Source: Cystobasidiopsis lactophilus (lineage: Eukaryota > Basidiomycota > Agaricostilbomycetes > Agaricostilbales > Chionosphaeraceae). Taken from it: DNA of 64,000 nucleotides. The stretch's first letter is position 1. Each line of letters opens with the position of its first letter. Both the position numbers and the translations under genes were made by a program. The notes beneath the pieces were generated by a model, which was not told the origin of the DNA, ran no database searches, and worked only from the letters and a program-made list of their open reading frames with translations. The DNA is taken from assembly GCA_001599975.1 (NCBI GenBank), contig BCIO01000008.1, positions 1 to 64,000 on the forward strand, in the 5' to 3' direction. Of the stretch, positions 34,762 to 45,316 are shown piece by piece.

Positions 34762-36307
34762 TCAGACGTCAATGGATGCTAGTGGAGGGAACCGAATCGA
34801 TAAGTAGAAGACTGCCGACGAGAGAACGGAGCGACTTGCCTTGCACAGAACGTTTAGAAACGAGAATTCGATCACGTCGGGCGCGTTCCGGTAGTCCGCC
34901 GCTGGGAAGTTGAGCTCTCGCGAGAAGGCTCGCAGGCCAGCGGCTTCCAGTCTTTCGAACCTGCCGAGAAAGCACGCTCGATGAAAAAGGAGAAGGACGC
35001 TCGCCACCGAGGGGCTCACCAGCGAAACCAGCGGGCGAATGCCTTGAGAGCGAGGGCAGCAGATCAGCAAAGCTTGAGATAAAAGAACGAGAATAGAACG
35101 AACCTGGTTGTTGTGGTCCCAAATATGGACCTCAATCATCAACTGGGCAAAGGGCAACACGCGGCCTTCCCAAGTCGTCAGAATGTTGTCCATGACTTCG
35201 AACTCGGCGCCTTCAATGTCGACTTTCAGCAGGTCAATGAACGTGTGGCCGTTCGTCTGAGCCGGCTCGGTCAGCCTGAAACCCCTTCGGCAAACGAAAG
35301 GCCGACGCACATTCATGAGCCATTCTAGGGTGTGCGTCTCTGGCTGGTTATCGGCGGTCTTGTTGGCGTCATAGTTTGAGATCCGAAACGGCTCAAAATG
35401 AACTGTAGAAAGCAGCCTCAGGGTCGTTGCACATCGAGAGTGACAGAGCTCTCACTTCTCTCCATCAGGCTTGTGCTGTGGAGCACTTGAGGAGCCCTGT
35501 ATACGGAGGTTGAGCATAGTAAAACTAAGAAAGGAGGTCGCTCCTACATTGTACGGACAGAGTAATCGTACGCAAAGACATTGGCAGTCTTTGCCAAGGT
35601 GAGGAAGTCTCTTTCGAAACTGTTCTGCGGTCCAACTCCTGACCAGTATCCACAGGGATATGTCAGGCATCTTGAGGAGATTATAGATGAAGTGCTAGAC
35701 TCACCAAAGGAATAGACCACAGCGTTGTCAATGGCAGCGAGGCGATCAAAGCCACAGATCCACTTGCCCCCTTCTCCCATGTCTCCGATTCTCGACACAC
35801 GGTGAGGACAGGCGGAAGTTGGATTGACCACGTCCCAAATCTGGGTTCCGTAGGTGAGCCGACCAGTTATAATCCGCGACTCCTTGGACCATCAAGACAA
35901 GGAGACTCACAGTGAAAAGGTCACTGCCATTGGGGTCTGAGACGCAACCGTTGAGGAACATGATGCTCGATAAACTCGAAGGAAGACGCCTCACCTTGGG
36001 AAAAGGGTGCCAGTGTCTCCGGTTCTCCGAATCGCTGGAAGAAGGCTTGCCTTTGCAAGAGCTCTTCTTGGTAGATCGCCTCCGAATCTTTGAGACGCTG
36101 CTCTGTCGTTGAGTATGCATAGCGGCTCGTCGGCGGTCGCTGAAGGAGCGCGACGGAGATATCGTTGGGCGTGGCAGCAAAGTTAAGAAGGCCAAGAAGC
36201 AGCATCGAAGTGCCCAGGATGGGCGCCCATTTGCGGTAAGCATTGGTCTTTGGAGTTTGCCAGGCAAATTCGTCTTGGTGTTCGAGGTCAAGGGCAGCTG
36301 AATCCAT
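34762..36307 (-). CDS. METTL24-like methyltransferase, type II membrane protein
   Basis: Starts MDSAALDLEHQDEFAWQTPK (36307), with one membrane anchor WAPILGTSMLLLGLLNFA at about residues 27-44, so the catalytic part should face the Golgi/ER lumen. A stalk with helical Glu/Arg content follows. The domain has CPHRVSRIGDMGEGGKWICG and NAVVYSFG, then GPQNSFERDFLTLAKTANVF, the pattern of the Methyltransf_22 family, and the FkbM-like DLLKVDIEGAEFEVMDNIL further on. The protein ends after YRNAPDVIEFSFLN. The last intron is uncertain, so the true stop may differ slightly from 34762. Substrate unknown. Confidence 0.82.
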
Positions 36308-37377
36308 CTGTTCTTCGCGGTTTCGCCGTGCCGTGGCCGGTTAGGAGAGGTCCGATTGCGCCGGGAAACGCAAGCGAGGAGAAGAGGATCCAAGTAGATT
36401 GAGGGTAAATTGAAAACTTGGCTTTGAATGGTGGGTTAGAGGATAGACGGACAGAAGCACTGGCTGCACCATGGAGACAGCTTCCTTTGTTGGGTCTGAA
36501 ACCGACGTCGAATATACGTTCTGAACGACGTCGAAGGACGGGGGCAACTCGTTTCATGGGCTTACAGGGCATTGAGACGAATGCGCGCTGAGGAGACTTG
36601 GGCAGGCAGCCGCTGACTCTCGCGGTGACCCTGCGGCAAGGGACAAGACGCAGCGCAGAGAAACCGCCATCCGGCTGGCCCTTGAGCGTTCAAATCTGCA
36701 GGCCAATCCTTAGTGCACAAAGCCATACACGAGAGCAATTTAAAAGGCAAAGAAAGTGACTCTGGATTGGTTGAGCGGAGAAAAGGAGGAGAACGCGCGG
36801 CAAAGGCCCTGGGGTTGACGGCTCAACTTGCGGGCTCTCGCATTTTGTATTGACCTTCTCGTGTCAGCCTTGAGCAACACAGACAACTGATTGGCCCCGT
36901 TTCTGTGCTCGCTTCTTGCCACCGACCGCAAGTTGATGCGGGCAGCGCGGGAAAAGGTTCAACCGAAGAGCGAGCTGCGTCTCGATGCCTGCCCTCATCC
37001 CACCATGTCGCTTCGTCTGAACGGTGTGCACAGCCTGCCACCCTCGATCGCCAGAGCATGCCGGGCCCCAAGAAGCGAACCGGAGAGCTGACATTATATT
37101 CGAATTTGCGCTTTTGCCAAGAGCTTCGAGGCCTCCGAGTTGGATCGAATTCACCCAAACCGTTGCCTTTCTCGGTTAGCCTGTCGGACAGCCTGCTTAT
37201 GCCTTGCATTTAACCCTGTGTTGTGAATTTGGGCCCGAGGCATGCGAGGACTTTGAAATTATTGCTGCTCCCAAACAATTCTCGCGTTCTTGGTCGTCCT
37301 CTTCCATTCCCATCAGTAGTGCTTTCTTCTGTCCATTTCCTTCTGTCCCTTACGTTCCCAACTACCCACGAGTCAAC
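36308..37377. other. Long divergent intergenic region
   Basis: More than 1 kb between the methyltransferase (minus) and the secreted-protein gene (plus). Several open frames of 60-130 codons on both strands lack support. Confidence 0.45.
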
Positions 37378-38488
37378 ATGAAGCTGCTATCTGTCGCCTT
37401 TGCGTGCTTGCTGTCCGCGTCGACTTTGCTGGCCAAGTCGACCTCGGGCCAGCTCAACTTTGTGATCAAGTTCGTTCTTTCGTGTCCTTCTTTTATTATC
37501 GACAGCAGTTGATGCAAGGTCTTGAACGCGCAGTGGAGTCACCTATTCTTCGGCGAACCAGCCCAAGGACTTCAAGTCGGGCATCAACGGCTTGATCCAG
37601 GTTCGCGGTCGTGAGTCGTCTTCATTGCGTCTTCTCTCCATTCGATGTCGCTAAATATCCGCCCGAGCAACCAGGCCACGTCTCCTTCGACATTGATCCC
37701 ACCACCGGCAACGTCTTGACCTACACGCTGACTGGCTACCCCGACCCTGCTCGCCTGGTTGCCTCACCGACCACCATCTTCGCATCCAAGAACGCCACCT
37801 TGTCCGCCGCCCAGCGCTCGGGCATCACCCTCGACTCGCTCAAGGTAGATGTGGACTCGGCCGTCGCCTTGTTCAGGATGTCCGCTGGCAAGCTCAAGCT
37901 GCAAATCAACGATGCGGCTACCGGTGGCATCTTCCAGATGGAGACCGAGTTTGGCGTGGACGTCGAGTTTGTGCATACCCTGGCCCCGGGCGTGTTTTAC
38001 TTCAAGAACCCGTACACTGGCAAGGCAAGCGACCGTCCTCTTTTGATCACGCTACTATAGAAATCTGACAGATGGTGATAGATCAACTTTGGCGATGGCA
38101 AAGACCCGGTCACCTCTGGCGCCAACTCGCACAACGTTTGTCATCTCTTTTTTACCACATGAGGCATCGCCTAATCTGACGACGTTGATCTTCAGCTGTT
38201 GATCGGCAAAGACTCCCCTCAAGTGGCCACCAAGACCTTCCAAGATGGGCGCACGACCAAGTGGACTGTCTCCTCCGGTGGTCGCCTGGGCGGCGTTCTC
38301 GTTCGTTCATGCCTTTCACATTTCTCTCGCTTGTCTCACTCGATGAACAGGGAGAGGATGCCTTGGAGCTGTCCCAAGGGGCGACCAACTGCGTCTCCGA
38401 CTGCCCGGCTCAAAACCGCATTCAAGGCAGCCTCCCCGTCGCTTCTGCCCCAACCTCGCCGACTGCGCTGCCCGTTGCCACTGCTTGA
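37378..38488 (+). CDS. Secreted protein of unknown family (unit 1 of a segmental duplication)
   Basis: Starts with a clear signal peptide, MKLLSVAFACLLSASTLLAK. The mature part, about 230 residues over seven exons, has NGVTYSSANQPKDFKSGING, HVSFDIDPTTGNVLTYTLTG, FQMETEFGVDVEFVHTLAPG, then INFGDGKDPVTSGANSHN and GRTTKWTVSSGGRLGG. It reads as beta-rich. The last exon ends TNCVSDCPAQNRIQG followed by a Pro/Thr/Ser-rich tail ending LPVATA. That last exon has a near-copy at 41224-41336. I do not recognise the family; export outside the cell is predicted from the signal peptide and the lack of other membrane segments. Confidence 0.75.
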
Positions 38489-38980
38489 GGAGCATCTCTT
38501 CAAAAGTACTCTGGCCAGGGCTGTCACGGCCTTCATTAGACCCATGCGAAATGGACATTTTTCCACGAACAGTCCCGGTTTGCCTGGTCACTTTATCACA
38601 CCATCACCTTTCGCCCTGCTCCATTTGCTTGTTCTCGATGCTCCATCTGCCGGTGATATGCGTGCAATACTCCGCTGGCAGGCAGCTGGCCAGCATAGTT
38701 ATGAGCATGAGGAAGGAGCCTTCGAGCGATTGAGGTGCCTTCGTCGGCTCCGAACATTTCTGGCACATATGCACTTACACTTCGACGCCGAAGACATTCC
38801 AGCTGTATTGTCCTTCGCAAGGTCTTTTTTCTTTGGCTCAAGTCCCACAAAGGAGCGACCTCGGTCGAGACCTATATAAGGCGCTCGTTGGCGCTTGACT
38901 TCGAACCTCCACTGTCTTTTCGCCTGAACCCGATACCCGTTATATCTTTCGCCTCGCTTTACGGTCGTAGTATTAGCGGA
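38489..38980. other. Promoter region of small Zn2Cys6 gene A
   Basis: No gene. Contains the TATA box at 38872-38879. Confidence 0.5.
38872..38879 (+). promoter_or_regulatory. TATA box
   Basis: CTATATAAGG about 105 bp before the ATG of the Zn2Cys6 gene at 38981. Gene B (41988) has the same element at almost the same distance. Confidence 0.6.
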
Positions 38981-39480
38981 ATGTCCGGCTTCAAAGCTAT
39001 CAATGAAAACTGTGAGTCGGATGTTCGGTGACTGGGTTCTAATACTTACAGAAGGAGTTGTAGGGAGCTCTCAACAGGGACACTATGAGGGCCGAGAGCA
39101 CTTGCCGTGCGTCTGTTCCCGTTTATGCTGAACCTCCTGTGTCACGTTCCTTGCAGATACAAGCAACTCGTGGCCGCGTGTGATGAGTGGGTCTCCTGGC
39201 CCTCCTGTGTCCTGCATTGTCAGGTATTAATACCGGTCACAGATGCCATCAATGCCACCGCGGTTGCAGCGGCACTGCTCTAAAAGAGCATGGTTACAAA
39301 TGCCAGCAGTGTTTCGAAGTGGGATGCGCATGCACATGGGTATGCCCACGGTCTCGCGTTGAGCCGATGCTTTGAGTACTGACTTTACGGCTCATCATGA
39401 AGGTTCGCAGTACAGAGGCACAATCGAAGAAAGACAAAGAAATGCGCCGAGCGGCAGAGCGAGCTCGCATAAAGAAATAG
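38981..39480 (+). CDS. Small Zn2Cys6 (fungal zinc-cluster) protein A
   Basis: Predicted 92 residues from five tiny exons: 38981-39011, 39064-39106, 39157-39186, 39243-39339, 39403-39480. All phases fit. It starts MSGFKAINENWSSQQGHYEG, followed by the cluster CDECHQCHRGC, a ten-residue loop, then CQQCFEVGCAC and TW. The match is C-X2-C-X6-C-X10-C-X2-C-X6-C. After TW comes a basic helical tail, KKDKEMRRAAERARIKK. There is no middle homology region or other domain. The intron inside the first CxxC (phase 2) and the one directly after the C-T-W triplet are shared with gene B. Binding to DNA is inferred; as a stand-alone cluster it could act as a repressor or competitor, but that is speculation. 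Confidence 0.8.
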
Positions 39481-39959
39481 CGCATGCCATAGGCATGTGT
39501 TCGCCTTTTGACTCTGACTTTAGCGCAATTTTTTGTTCTACAACCACTGTGTATCTACTCGTTCCGTCGTCAGTCTCTTAGATGCTGCCATTGCTTTGCA
39601 AATTGCTCGATCAATACGTTCCTTTTTGTCAACTTACATACACTGTGGACTCGATGAGCTGCAAGAGTGCCATGGTAGCAAAACAGTTCAAGTACATAAA
39701 TGCAGTAGGGTGTGTCGTTTTACAGAAAGCGAAATGCGGTTTGTACAGGATGCGCATGCCATGGCAAGGAGGGCGACAGCCAGCCGACGTGCTTAGTTGG
39801 TCGTGACACCTATGCCCTGCGAGACCTGGAGGGACACCGGTTTACTAGAATGATAGAAGGAAGGTGAACGGATCACGGACCTTCTCACTGCTCCTTGGTT
39901 CGCCATCGCTCCCGGGTCGTGCAAGATGAAAGCAGGTGGAAAGCCGCCCAGCCGCTCGC
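39481..39959. other. Intergenic region
   Basis: A 74-codon plus frame (39582-39806) has no support. Nothing else seen. Confidence 0.45.
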
Positions 39960-40300
39960 TTGACACTACTCTTCTTCCACCCTGTCAAACCGAGACCACC
40001 TTCAGAGACCGCTTTCTCAAGACAGGAAGGCAGAACTGACCATGTATTGGCCAGCTCTCCGATGAACGGCAGGTACAGTATTGCCTCCGCAGCGTCTCTC
40101 CATCTTTGAAAGCTCGCATCTGTGTCGTCCTTACTTCAACGCTATGACAGAGTGATCAATGACAGAAGCTGGACGCACGACAAGAAGGCAAAGGCGGCTA
40201 CTTCGGCGATGAAGAGGAGCCAGGAGAGGAAGGAGGACCAGAGGAGGACCAAGTGGGCGAGCCCGAGGAGCGCTGAAAGCGGCAGTGACGGGTACTAAGC
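39960..40300 (-). pseudogene. Partial copy of the DUF4870-like membrane protein gene
   Basis: About 340 bp that align, in the same orientation, with the 3' half of the gene at 43087-43935. Shared parts include the exon coding LLGLAHLVLLWSSFLSWLLF (nearly identical) and the last exon with AFKDGETLRRQY and LPFIGELANTWSVLP. This copy lacks the upstream exons with the family's N-terminal half. Its last exon has a small insertion relative to the full copy (GTACCT after the QY codons) and a changed intron acceptor region. I found no ATG-bearing first exon beyond 40300. It looks like a duplicated remnant. Confidence 0.75.
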
Positions 40301-41223
40301 ATGATAACGTTAGCTCGCGAAGTGACCGAGGGCAGAATCCAGCCGGAACCCAATCACGAGCACAAGGGCGATGGCCCAATGAGAGAATCTGATCCGGGGC
40401 TTACGAACGGTCCTGCTGTGTTCGCTGCACCTATCATGTCGACTAAATGTATCTGGGAAGTCTAAGGCATGACAGGGCACGTCTTCTTTGGGATCGTTGA
40501 GGGCACGCAAGGCTCTTTCGTTCGATGCCAGGTTTGGGGCAAGCTCGCGGCCTCGCCACGCTCAATGGCGGCGCTCGGCTGCAGATTGGCACGGCGTCCA
40601 GAGACTCATTTTGGATTCATTATTGAGGCTTTGTGGCGGCGCAAGTGGCCATGGAAGATGGAGTGCGCCTGAATCCCTCGAGGTCGGCAAAAATCATGGA
40701 ATCCACCGGCAAGCCAGGGGCCGCGCCGCAGACGGATGGTGGGCTCCGTTGCTCTTCTCCAACGAGAAACGGGAACAGCAGTAGTGCAAACTCGTCTGCC
40801 ACTGTCTTGGTGGCGGACAAGAACCAAGAGGCGGAATTGGCTTCTTCCGCTCGAACGACGGAGTGGCGAGTGGGCGGCGACTTCTGATTCTGGTCACCCT
40901 CAGCGATGAATGTGTCTTCGCGATTGAAGCAGGAATGTTTCATGTCGATGGCATCCCTCACCAGAGCTGGCGCACGCTGTATTTCGTGCTGACTCGGCCT
41001 GCTCAAAGCTCAGGTCTCGTAAAGCTTGCGGCGCCCGCGATTGATATGGTTCTGATGCGCTCTGGATGCTCCTCAAAAGAGTACGACTGCTGTCCGATAA
41101 CCAACAAAGCACTCGGTTGTCGTTTGATGGGGATCTGCTTCATTTCGGGCTCAAGTCCTGCGGTTTCCCGAGCCGACCACACGTCTCCAAGATCAACACG
41201 AATATCCCTGATCTTTTGAGATA
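40301..41223. other. Stretch without a supported gene
   Basis: Occupies the place where, by the order in unit 1, the body of a secreted-protein gene would be expected. Overlapping open frames exist (plus 40633-40887, minus 40620-41006), but neither has clear start, splice or domain support, and I see no similarity to 37378-38380 by eye. Confidence 0.45.
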
Positions 41224-41336
41224 CCAACTGCGTCTCCAACTGCCAGGCTCAGAACCAAATTCAAAGCAACCTCCCCGTCGGTTCTGCCCCAACCTCGCCC
41301 ACCGAGCTGCCCGTCGCCACGACTGTCGCTTAACCA
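41224..41336 (+). pseudogene. Copy of the last exon of the secreted-protein gene
   Basis: Reads TNCVSNCQAQNQIQSNLPVG and ends SPTELPVATTVA before TAA, against TNCVSDCPAQNRIQG...SPTALPVATA in the gene at 37378-38488. DNA similarity is high across the whole exon and stops at both of its ends. No signal peptide or other exon of that gene is found upstream. Confidence 0.8.
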
Positions 41337-41604
41337 TACGTCGAGTTTTTACGTCGAGCTTTTACTCCTTTTCCAACTAGATGCGTGGGTCGCGGCGTTG
41401 GAATGCTGGCGTCGACCTCAGCTCGCGTGCCCACTGTTGCACCTCAGAGTCAAGAGGACAGTGCTCCTGGTTGTGTTTCTTTTGCGCGTCTGGGTTATGA
41501 CCGCATTGAGCCACTGCGTCTCTTGCTTTGAGTGAATGCCAGCTCGAGGCGACGATGGTCTCTTTGATCCTCCCATCTCCATTGTTCACTCCACTCCATG
41601 CAAG

Positions 41605-41820
41605 CCTGTCTGCCTGTGCCGTAGTCTGAGCCCGTGGTCCTCTCAAGTCCTGCAACCGGAGGTCGACTGAGACAGCAGGCTCAGAAGGTTCCTTCCCGCG
41701 GCGTCGTCTGTCGGTGCCATAGTCTGAGCCTGTGGACCTCTCAAATCCTTCAACCGGCGCGCGAGTGAGACTGCAGGCTCAGAAGGTTTCTTCCCGCGGC
41801 GCCAAGGGTCGTCTCTGTCG
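41605..41820. repeat. Tandem repeat, 98-bp period, about two copies
   Basis: The string TAGTCTGAGCC at 41622 recurs at 41720, followed in both by GTGG-CCTCTCAA-TCCT-CAACCGG and later by CAGGCTCAGAAGGTT and TTCCCGCGGCG. The array ends about 160 bp before the Zn2Cys6 gene B start. Confidence 0.8.
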
Positions 41821-41871
41821 GCCTTCATGAAACCCACTGCGAACAAGTCGCATTCCCGCGGCAAGGTCAGG

Positions 41872-41879
41872 GTATATAA
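41872..41879 (+). promoter_or_regulatory. TATA box
   Basis: GTATATAAGGCC about 110 bp before the ATG at 41988, matching the element ahead of gene A. Confidence 0.6.
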
Positions 41880-41987
41880 GGCCACGTTCAACTCTTGTCG
41901 CTGTCTAGGCTACTTTTGCGCCGATCGGTTTCTCGAAAGCTTGTGGGCTTCTTTCATAGTTCGACAGTGACGAGGGAAGAAATCCAA

Positions 41988-42575
41988 ATGGCAACCCACG
42001 GACAAGGAATGGATTATGACCCGGTACGCAATGTATTCCGCCGTGAGTATTCCTCGTCAGCGCCTTCTTCTTCGTCTGCAAATAACAGTTTGCGAGACGC
42101 AGAAAACCAAAACGCCGGTGGTCCGCAAGGCGGCGGCACCAAGCAAGGCGGGGGCGCAGCGAAGCCGTGAGTCACCGCTTGCCCTGCTATGATAGGCGCT
42201 TGGGCCAATGCCAAGTGCAGACAGGGTGGAACCCCCTCCACCCGACCGAAGCGCGTTTGTGACCGGTAACGATGCCTTCGCTACATGGACACATAGGTGA
42301 TCTCTGATAGCAGCACTTCACAGATGCGCGCGTCTCAAAATTACCTGCGGTGGCCGCGCTGCGTTCAACAACAAGTGCAGGCAATGCGCGGATCATGAGC
42401 TGGCGACAGGACAGGCGGTCGCCTGCACTTGGGTGAGCCGGACGAAACGGTGCAGCTGATCTCTACTGACTTGCTTTTCAACAAGACGGCCGCCGACAAG
42501 GCGACAACTGATTGGACAACCAAGAGAAAACAAGATTATCAAGAGCGCCGTCGCGGTCATGGTACCGAGGGGTAA
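41988..42575 (+). CDS. Small Zn2Cys6 (fungal zinc-cluster) protein B
   Basis: Predicted 140 residues from four exons (41988-42166, 42221-42265, 42324-42432, 42486-42575) with all phases fitting. The N-terminal 60 residues are low-complexity (Ser, Asn, Gly, Gln). Then RPKRVCDRCARLKITC opens the cluster with the basic residues usual before and inside a fungal zinc cluster, and KCRQCADHELATGQAVACTW closes it: C-X2-C-X6-C-X8-C-X2-C-X10-C. A basic tail follows (TTKRKQDYQERRRGHG). The introns inside the first CxxC (phase 2) and after C-T-W coincide with gene A. Nuclear DNA binding is inferred. Confidence 0.82.
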
Positions 42576-43086
42576 TGAGACGGGGAACCCTTTCCCTTGG
42601 TCGCTTTGGTGCTGTACTTCGTGCTGGCCGCTTTGTACTTCCTCAATTTGATGGAATGCAGCTCCTTCTCTCGGCAACTCGGGGCGCATGTCGCCTAGGA
42701 AAGAGCCTAACTCCGAAGCGGCTCGAATCCGATGACAGAAAGAAAGACCTGCAGCGTGCTATTACACAGAACAGGGAGATGTCGGTTATACAAGGAGCGG
42801 TGAGTGAGCTGGCCGGCGAGCGGCGACCGGCGAGCGCAGCCTTTGTATGCGGCGCTGCCCTTCTCCCTATGTCGCCTTACTGCCTTCCTTCCCCTGTCAA
42901 GTCGCACAACAAGAGTCTAAGGTAACGCAATGAGAGCCACGAAGCGAAAGTCGACGGACCTCGTTGCCTGTCTTTGAACGCCACCACCCAAAACACGCCA
43001 CCACCCTAAACTTGGCGCATACTAAGACAGGTCGCCCGCTTCCCTAACAGACTACTCTTCTTCCACCCTGTCGAGCTCCAAGCCCC
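42576..43086. other. Convergent intergenic region
   Basis: Between the stops of Zn2Cys6 gene B and of the DUF4870-like gene. No supported feature. Confidence 0.45.
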
Positions 43087-43935
43087 TTAAAAGACCGTTC
43101 GCTCAAGAGGGAAAGGCAGAACCGACCATGTATTCGCCAGCTCCCCAATGAACGGCAAGTATTGCCTCCGCAGCGTCTCCCCATCTTTGAAAGCTCGCCA
43201 TCTGTGGTGTACCTCGATCAACACTATCACTTAGGAGATAGAGGCAAAAGTTGGACGCACGACAAGAACGCAAAGGCGGCTACGTCGGCGATGAAGAGGA
43301 GCCAGGAGAGGAAGGAGGACCAGAGGAGGACCAAGTGGGCGAGCCCGAGGAGCGCTGAAAGCAGAAGTGATTGATACTGAGCGTGACCCCACGGTGTGAG
43401 TCTTCGTGGAGGCTCTAAAGTAAGGGAGACGAAGACGCACGGCGTGAAAGCGGGCAAAGTTGTTGTGCGTCTCCAAGATCAACACGATTATCGCTGTTTC
43501 GCTATTTGTCAACTGGCAATAGACATTTGGGCTATTCAGGGCAACAAACGAACCTAAGACTGGGCCCAAAGCGTAACAAGCCGCCGCTTCCAGATCCGCT
43601 CTCCACCCAAACCTGTGCCCACTCGTCAGCATCCGCACCAGTGACCAGGAAGACAAGCCGCACCTCGTCTCGTACGCGTCTGGGCCATTCAAGTCAGTCG
43701 AGTAATGCCGCGCGTGGCTGCTGGACGAGGCTGAGCTGCCGTCCAAAGCATCGACGGGAGAGCCAGCTTGGTACGAGCTGCCGCCGCCCATCAGCCACGG
43801 GTTCGGCTTGCTGCTGCTGGCTCTTGACGACGACGACGATAGCAGGGCCTGGCGCTGCTCGGATTCATCAGGCGGAGCAGAGTAAGGCGCAAAGTTCATC
43901 GTGGATGATGCCGGCCAACTTGAAGAGGCGGTCAT
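43087..43935 (-). CDS. DUF4870-like (Tic20-type) small membrane protein
   Basis: The ATG at 43935 (or 43899) opens a Ser/Pro-rich soluble N terminus with SAPPDESEQRQALLSSSSSR. The domain starts RADLEAAACYALGPVL, continues ETAIIVLILETHNNFARFHA after an intron, then YQSLLLSALLGLAHLVLL and SSFLSWLLFIADVAAFAFLS, and closes WRAFKDGETLRRQYLPFIGE LANTW. This order of an LE-A-x-x-Y-x-L-GP-V helix, an N-x-x-RFHA-x-QS motif and a final A-F-x-D...L-P-x-I-G motif matches DUF4870 proteins. About 210 residues with three membrane segments, five exons. Function unknown. Its 3' half is duplicated at 39960-40300. Confidence 0.75.
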
Positions 43936-44170
43936 GGCGCCGCTGTGGGTGGCGTGGCACTCTCGGCTCGCTTCCGGTTGCCCTCAGAAGTGCGTAACAG
44001 CTCAATGAGGCTACGAGTGGATTCTAGGATTGCAAGCTTTACAGAGAGAGAGAAGCACAGCTAGAGGGGATGAAGAGTTGTTATCGAATACAAGAGCAGG
44101 GAAGGCGACAGTGATCAGGCACGGTCTGGTGGACCATCCAAGCAAGCCTTGAGGAAATCACTGTCTCTGA

Positions 44171-44617
44171 TCATAGGCGTTGATGGGCTGCATAGGCGTG
44201 TTGGCCGGTGCTCCACGACGCTGGCCTTTGCGCACCCGGCGCCGCCGCCTTCTCCATCTCCTCAACGAGGAAGAACTGCACATGCACACGATGAGCAAAA
44301 CCACTTACTGCGACAGAAAGTCCGTCTTTAAGATCAGCCGCTTACCTCGCTAGGGTTGTGAACCAAATTGGCATTGCCGAAGGTGCTTCGCGCCAACATG
44401 CAAAGCTTGACATCCCAGCCCTTCGGCACCCAGTAACGATCTTCCTTCCCCTCTTCATCACGAAATTCAGGTTCATACGGAGTAGGGATCTTGAGGCCAG
44501 GCAAAAGTTAGCGTTGCTGCTCAGATCCCTTAGATGCATCAACGGTCAAAGCTAACCTGAAAGCCAATCATCAAAGAGGGGGTTGTCAATCTCGCCCGAA
44601 AACAGTCGCGGATTCAT
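44171..44617 (-). CDS. Hypothetical multi-exon protein (tentative)
   Basis: Three pieces look coding on the minus strand: MNPRLFSGEIDNPLFDDWLS (from 44617), then IPTPYEPEFRDEEGKEDRYW with WVPKGWDVKLCMLARSTFGN ending at a GTAAGC donor, and FFLVEEMEKAAAPGAQRPAS ending at a TGA at 44171. A CGCTAAC branch site lies before the second piece. The first join does not keep the frame in my model, so the start exon is uncertain. No family recognised. Confidence 0.4.
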
Positions 44618-44659
44618 TGCGAAGAAGTGGTCGATGCGGAGATAGAGGCTTAGCAAGCG

Positions 44660-45202
44660 TCAGACTCGTCCTCGTGCTTGCAGGCGTTCAACCTCTCCCT
44701 CGAGGCGACTCTTTGTACCCTCGACGAGACGCGAGAACACCTGCTTCGATGAGACGCGAGGCCCATTAATCCTCGACTCGAGACGCAAGCAGTCAAGGCC
44801 CAAATGCTTTCCAAACCCTCCGACGAGACATTTGCAACCTCGGTCCTCGAAGAACCTCTTCTGGTGGCTGCCCTCGACTCGAAGGCAGACGGCATCAGAG
44901 GATGAGTACTTTTGAATATTGCCATTAAGCGCAAAGTGGGACAGTTTCTTGAGAACGGCGTGCAGACTCAAAAGCGTTGTGCACTTCACGACGTCGGGAG
45001 TGGATTCCGGAGGCAAACGGACATCAAGGCGCAGTGTATGCTGTCCATCTACCGCTCGTGACCATAGCAATCGCAACAGAGCGGCCCAAACAAAAGCAGT
45101 AACGGGACAGCCGTGGACATTGGCGAAAAGTAGCCCCGAGGGCCCCCGAGCGCCATTCTTGGTGCGCCGGCGGCCGTGAGTGGCAAACTGTGGCACTTGC
45201 AT
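44660..45202 (-). CDS. Unsupported open frame downstream of the monooxygenase
   Basis: Open for 180 codons from the ATG at 45202 (MQVPQFATHGRRRTKNGARG). It crosses an imperfect repeat region of C-T-C-G-A-C-G-A-G-A-C type (44700-44800). No domain, signal peptide or splice support. May be chance. Confidence 0.2.
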   Translation of the reverse strand: MQVPQFATHGRRRTKNGARGPSGLLFANVHGCPVTAFVWAALLRLLWSRAVDGQHTLRLDVRLPPESTPDVVKCTTLLSLHAVLKKLSHFALNGNIQKYSSSDAVCLRVEGSHQKRFFEDRGCKCLVGGFGKHLGLDCLRLESRINGPRVSSKQVFSRLVEGTKSRLEGEVERLQARGRV

Positions 45203-45316
45203 TGAATCTATCCGATGTGCGCATGAATGCAATGAAGAGTGGCTATGACGAGAGGGGCAATGGGAGCGTCAAGGAATGCGGCCCTGTTCCTGACCAACCA
45301 TGCCGAGCGCCACCAG

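Noticed and set aside
39960-43390. Flanking repeats of a transposon
   Set aside because: The 340-bp similar blocks are the exons of a cellular gene in direct orientation, with no transposase, terminal inverted repeats or target duplications seen.
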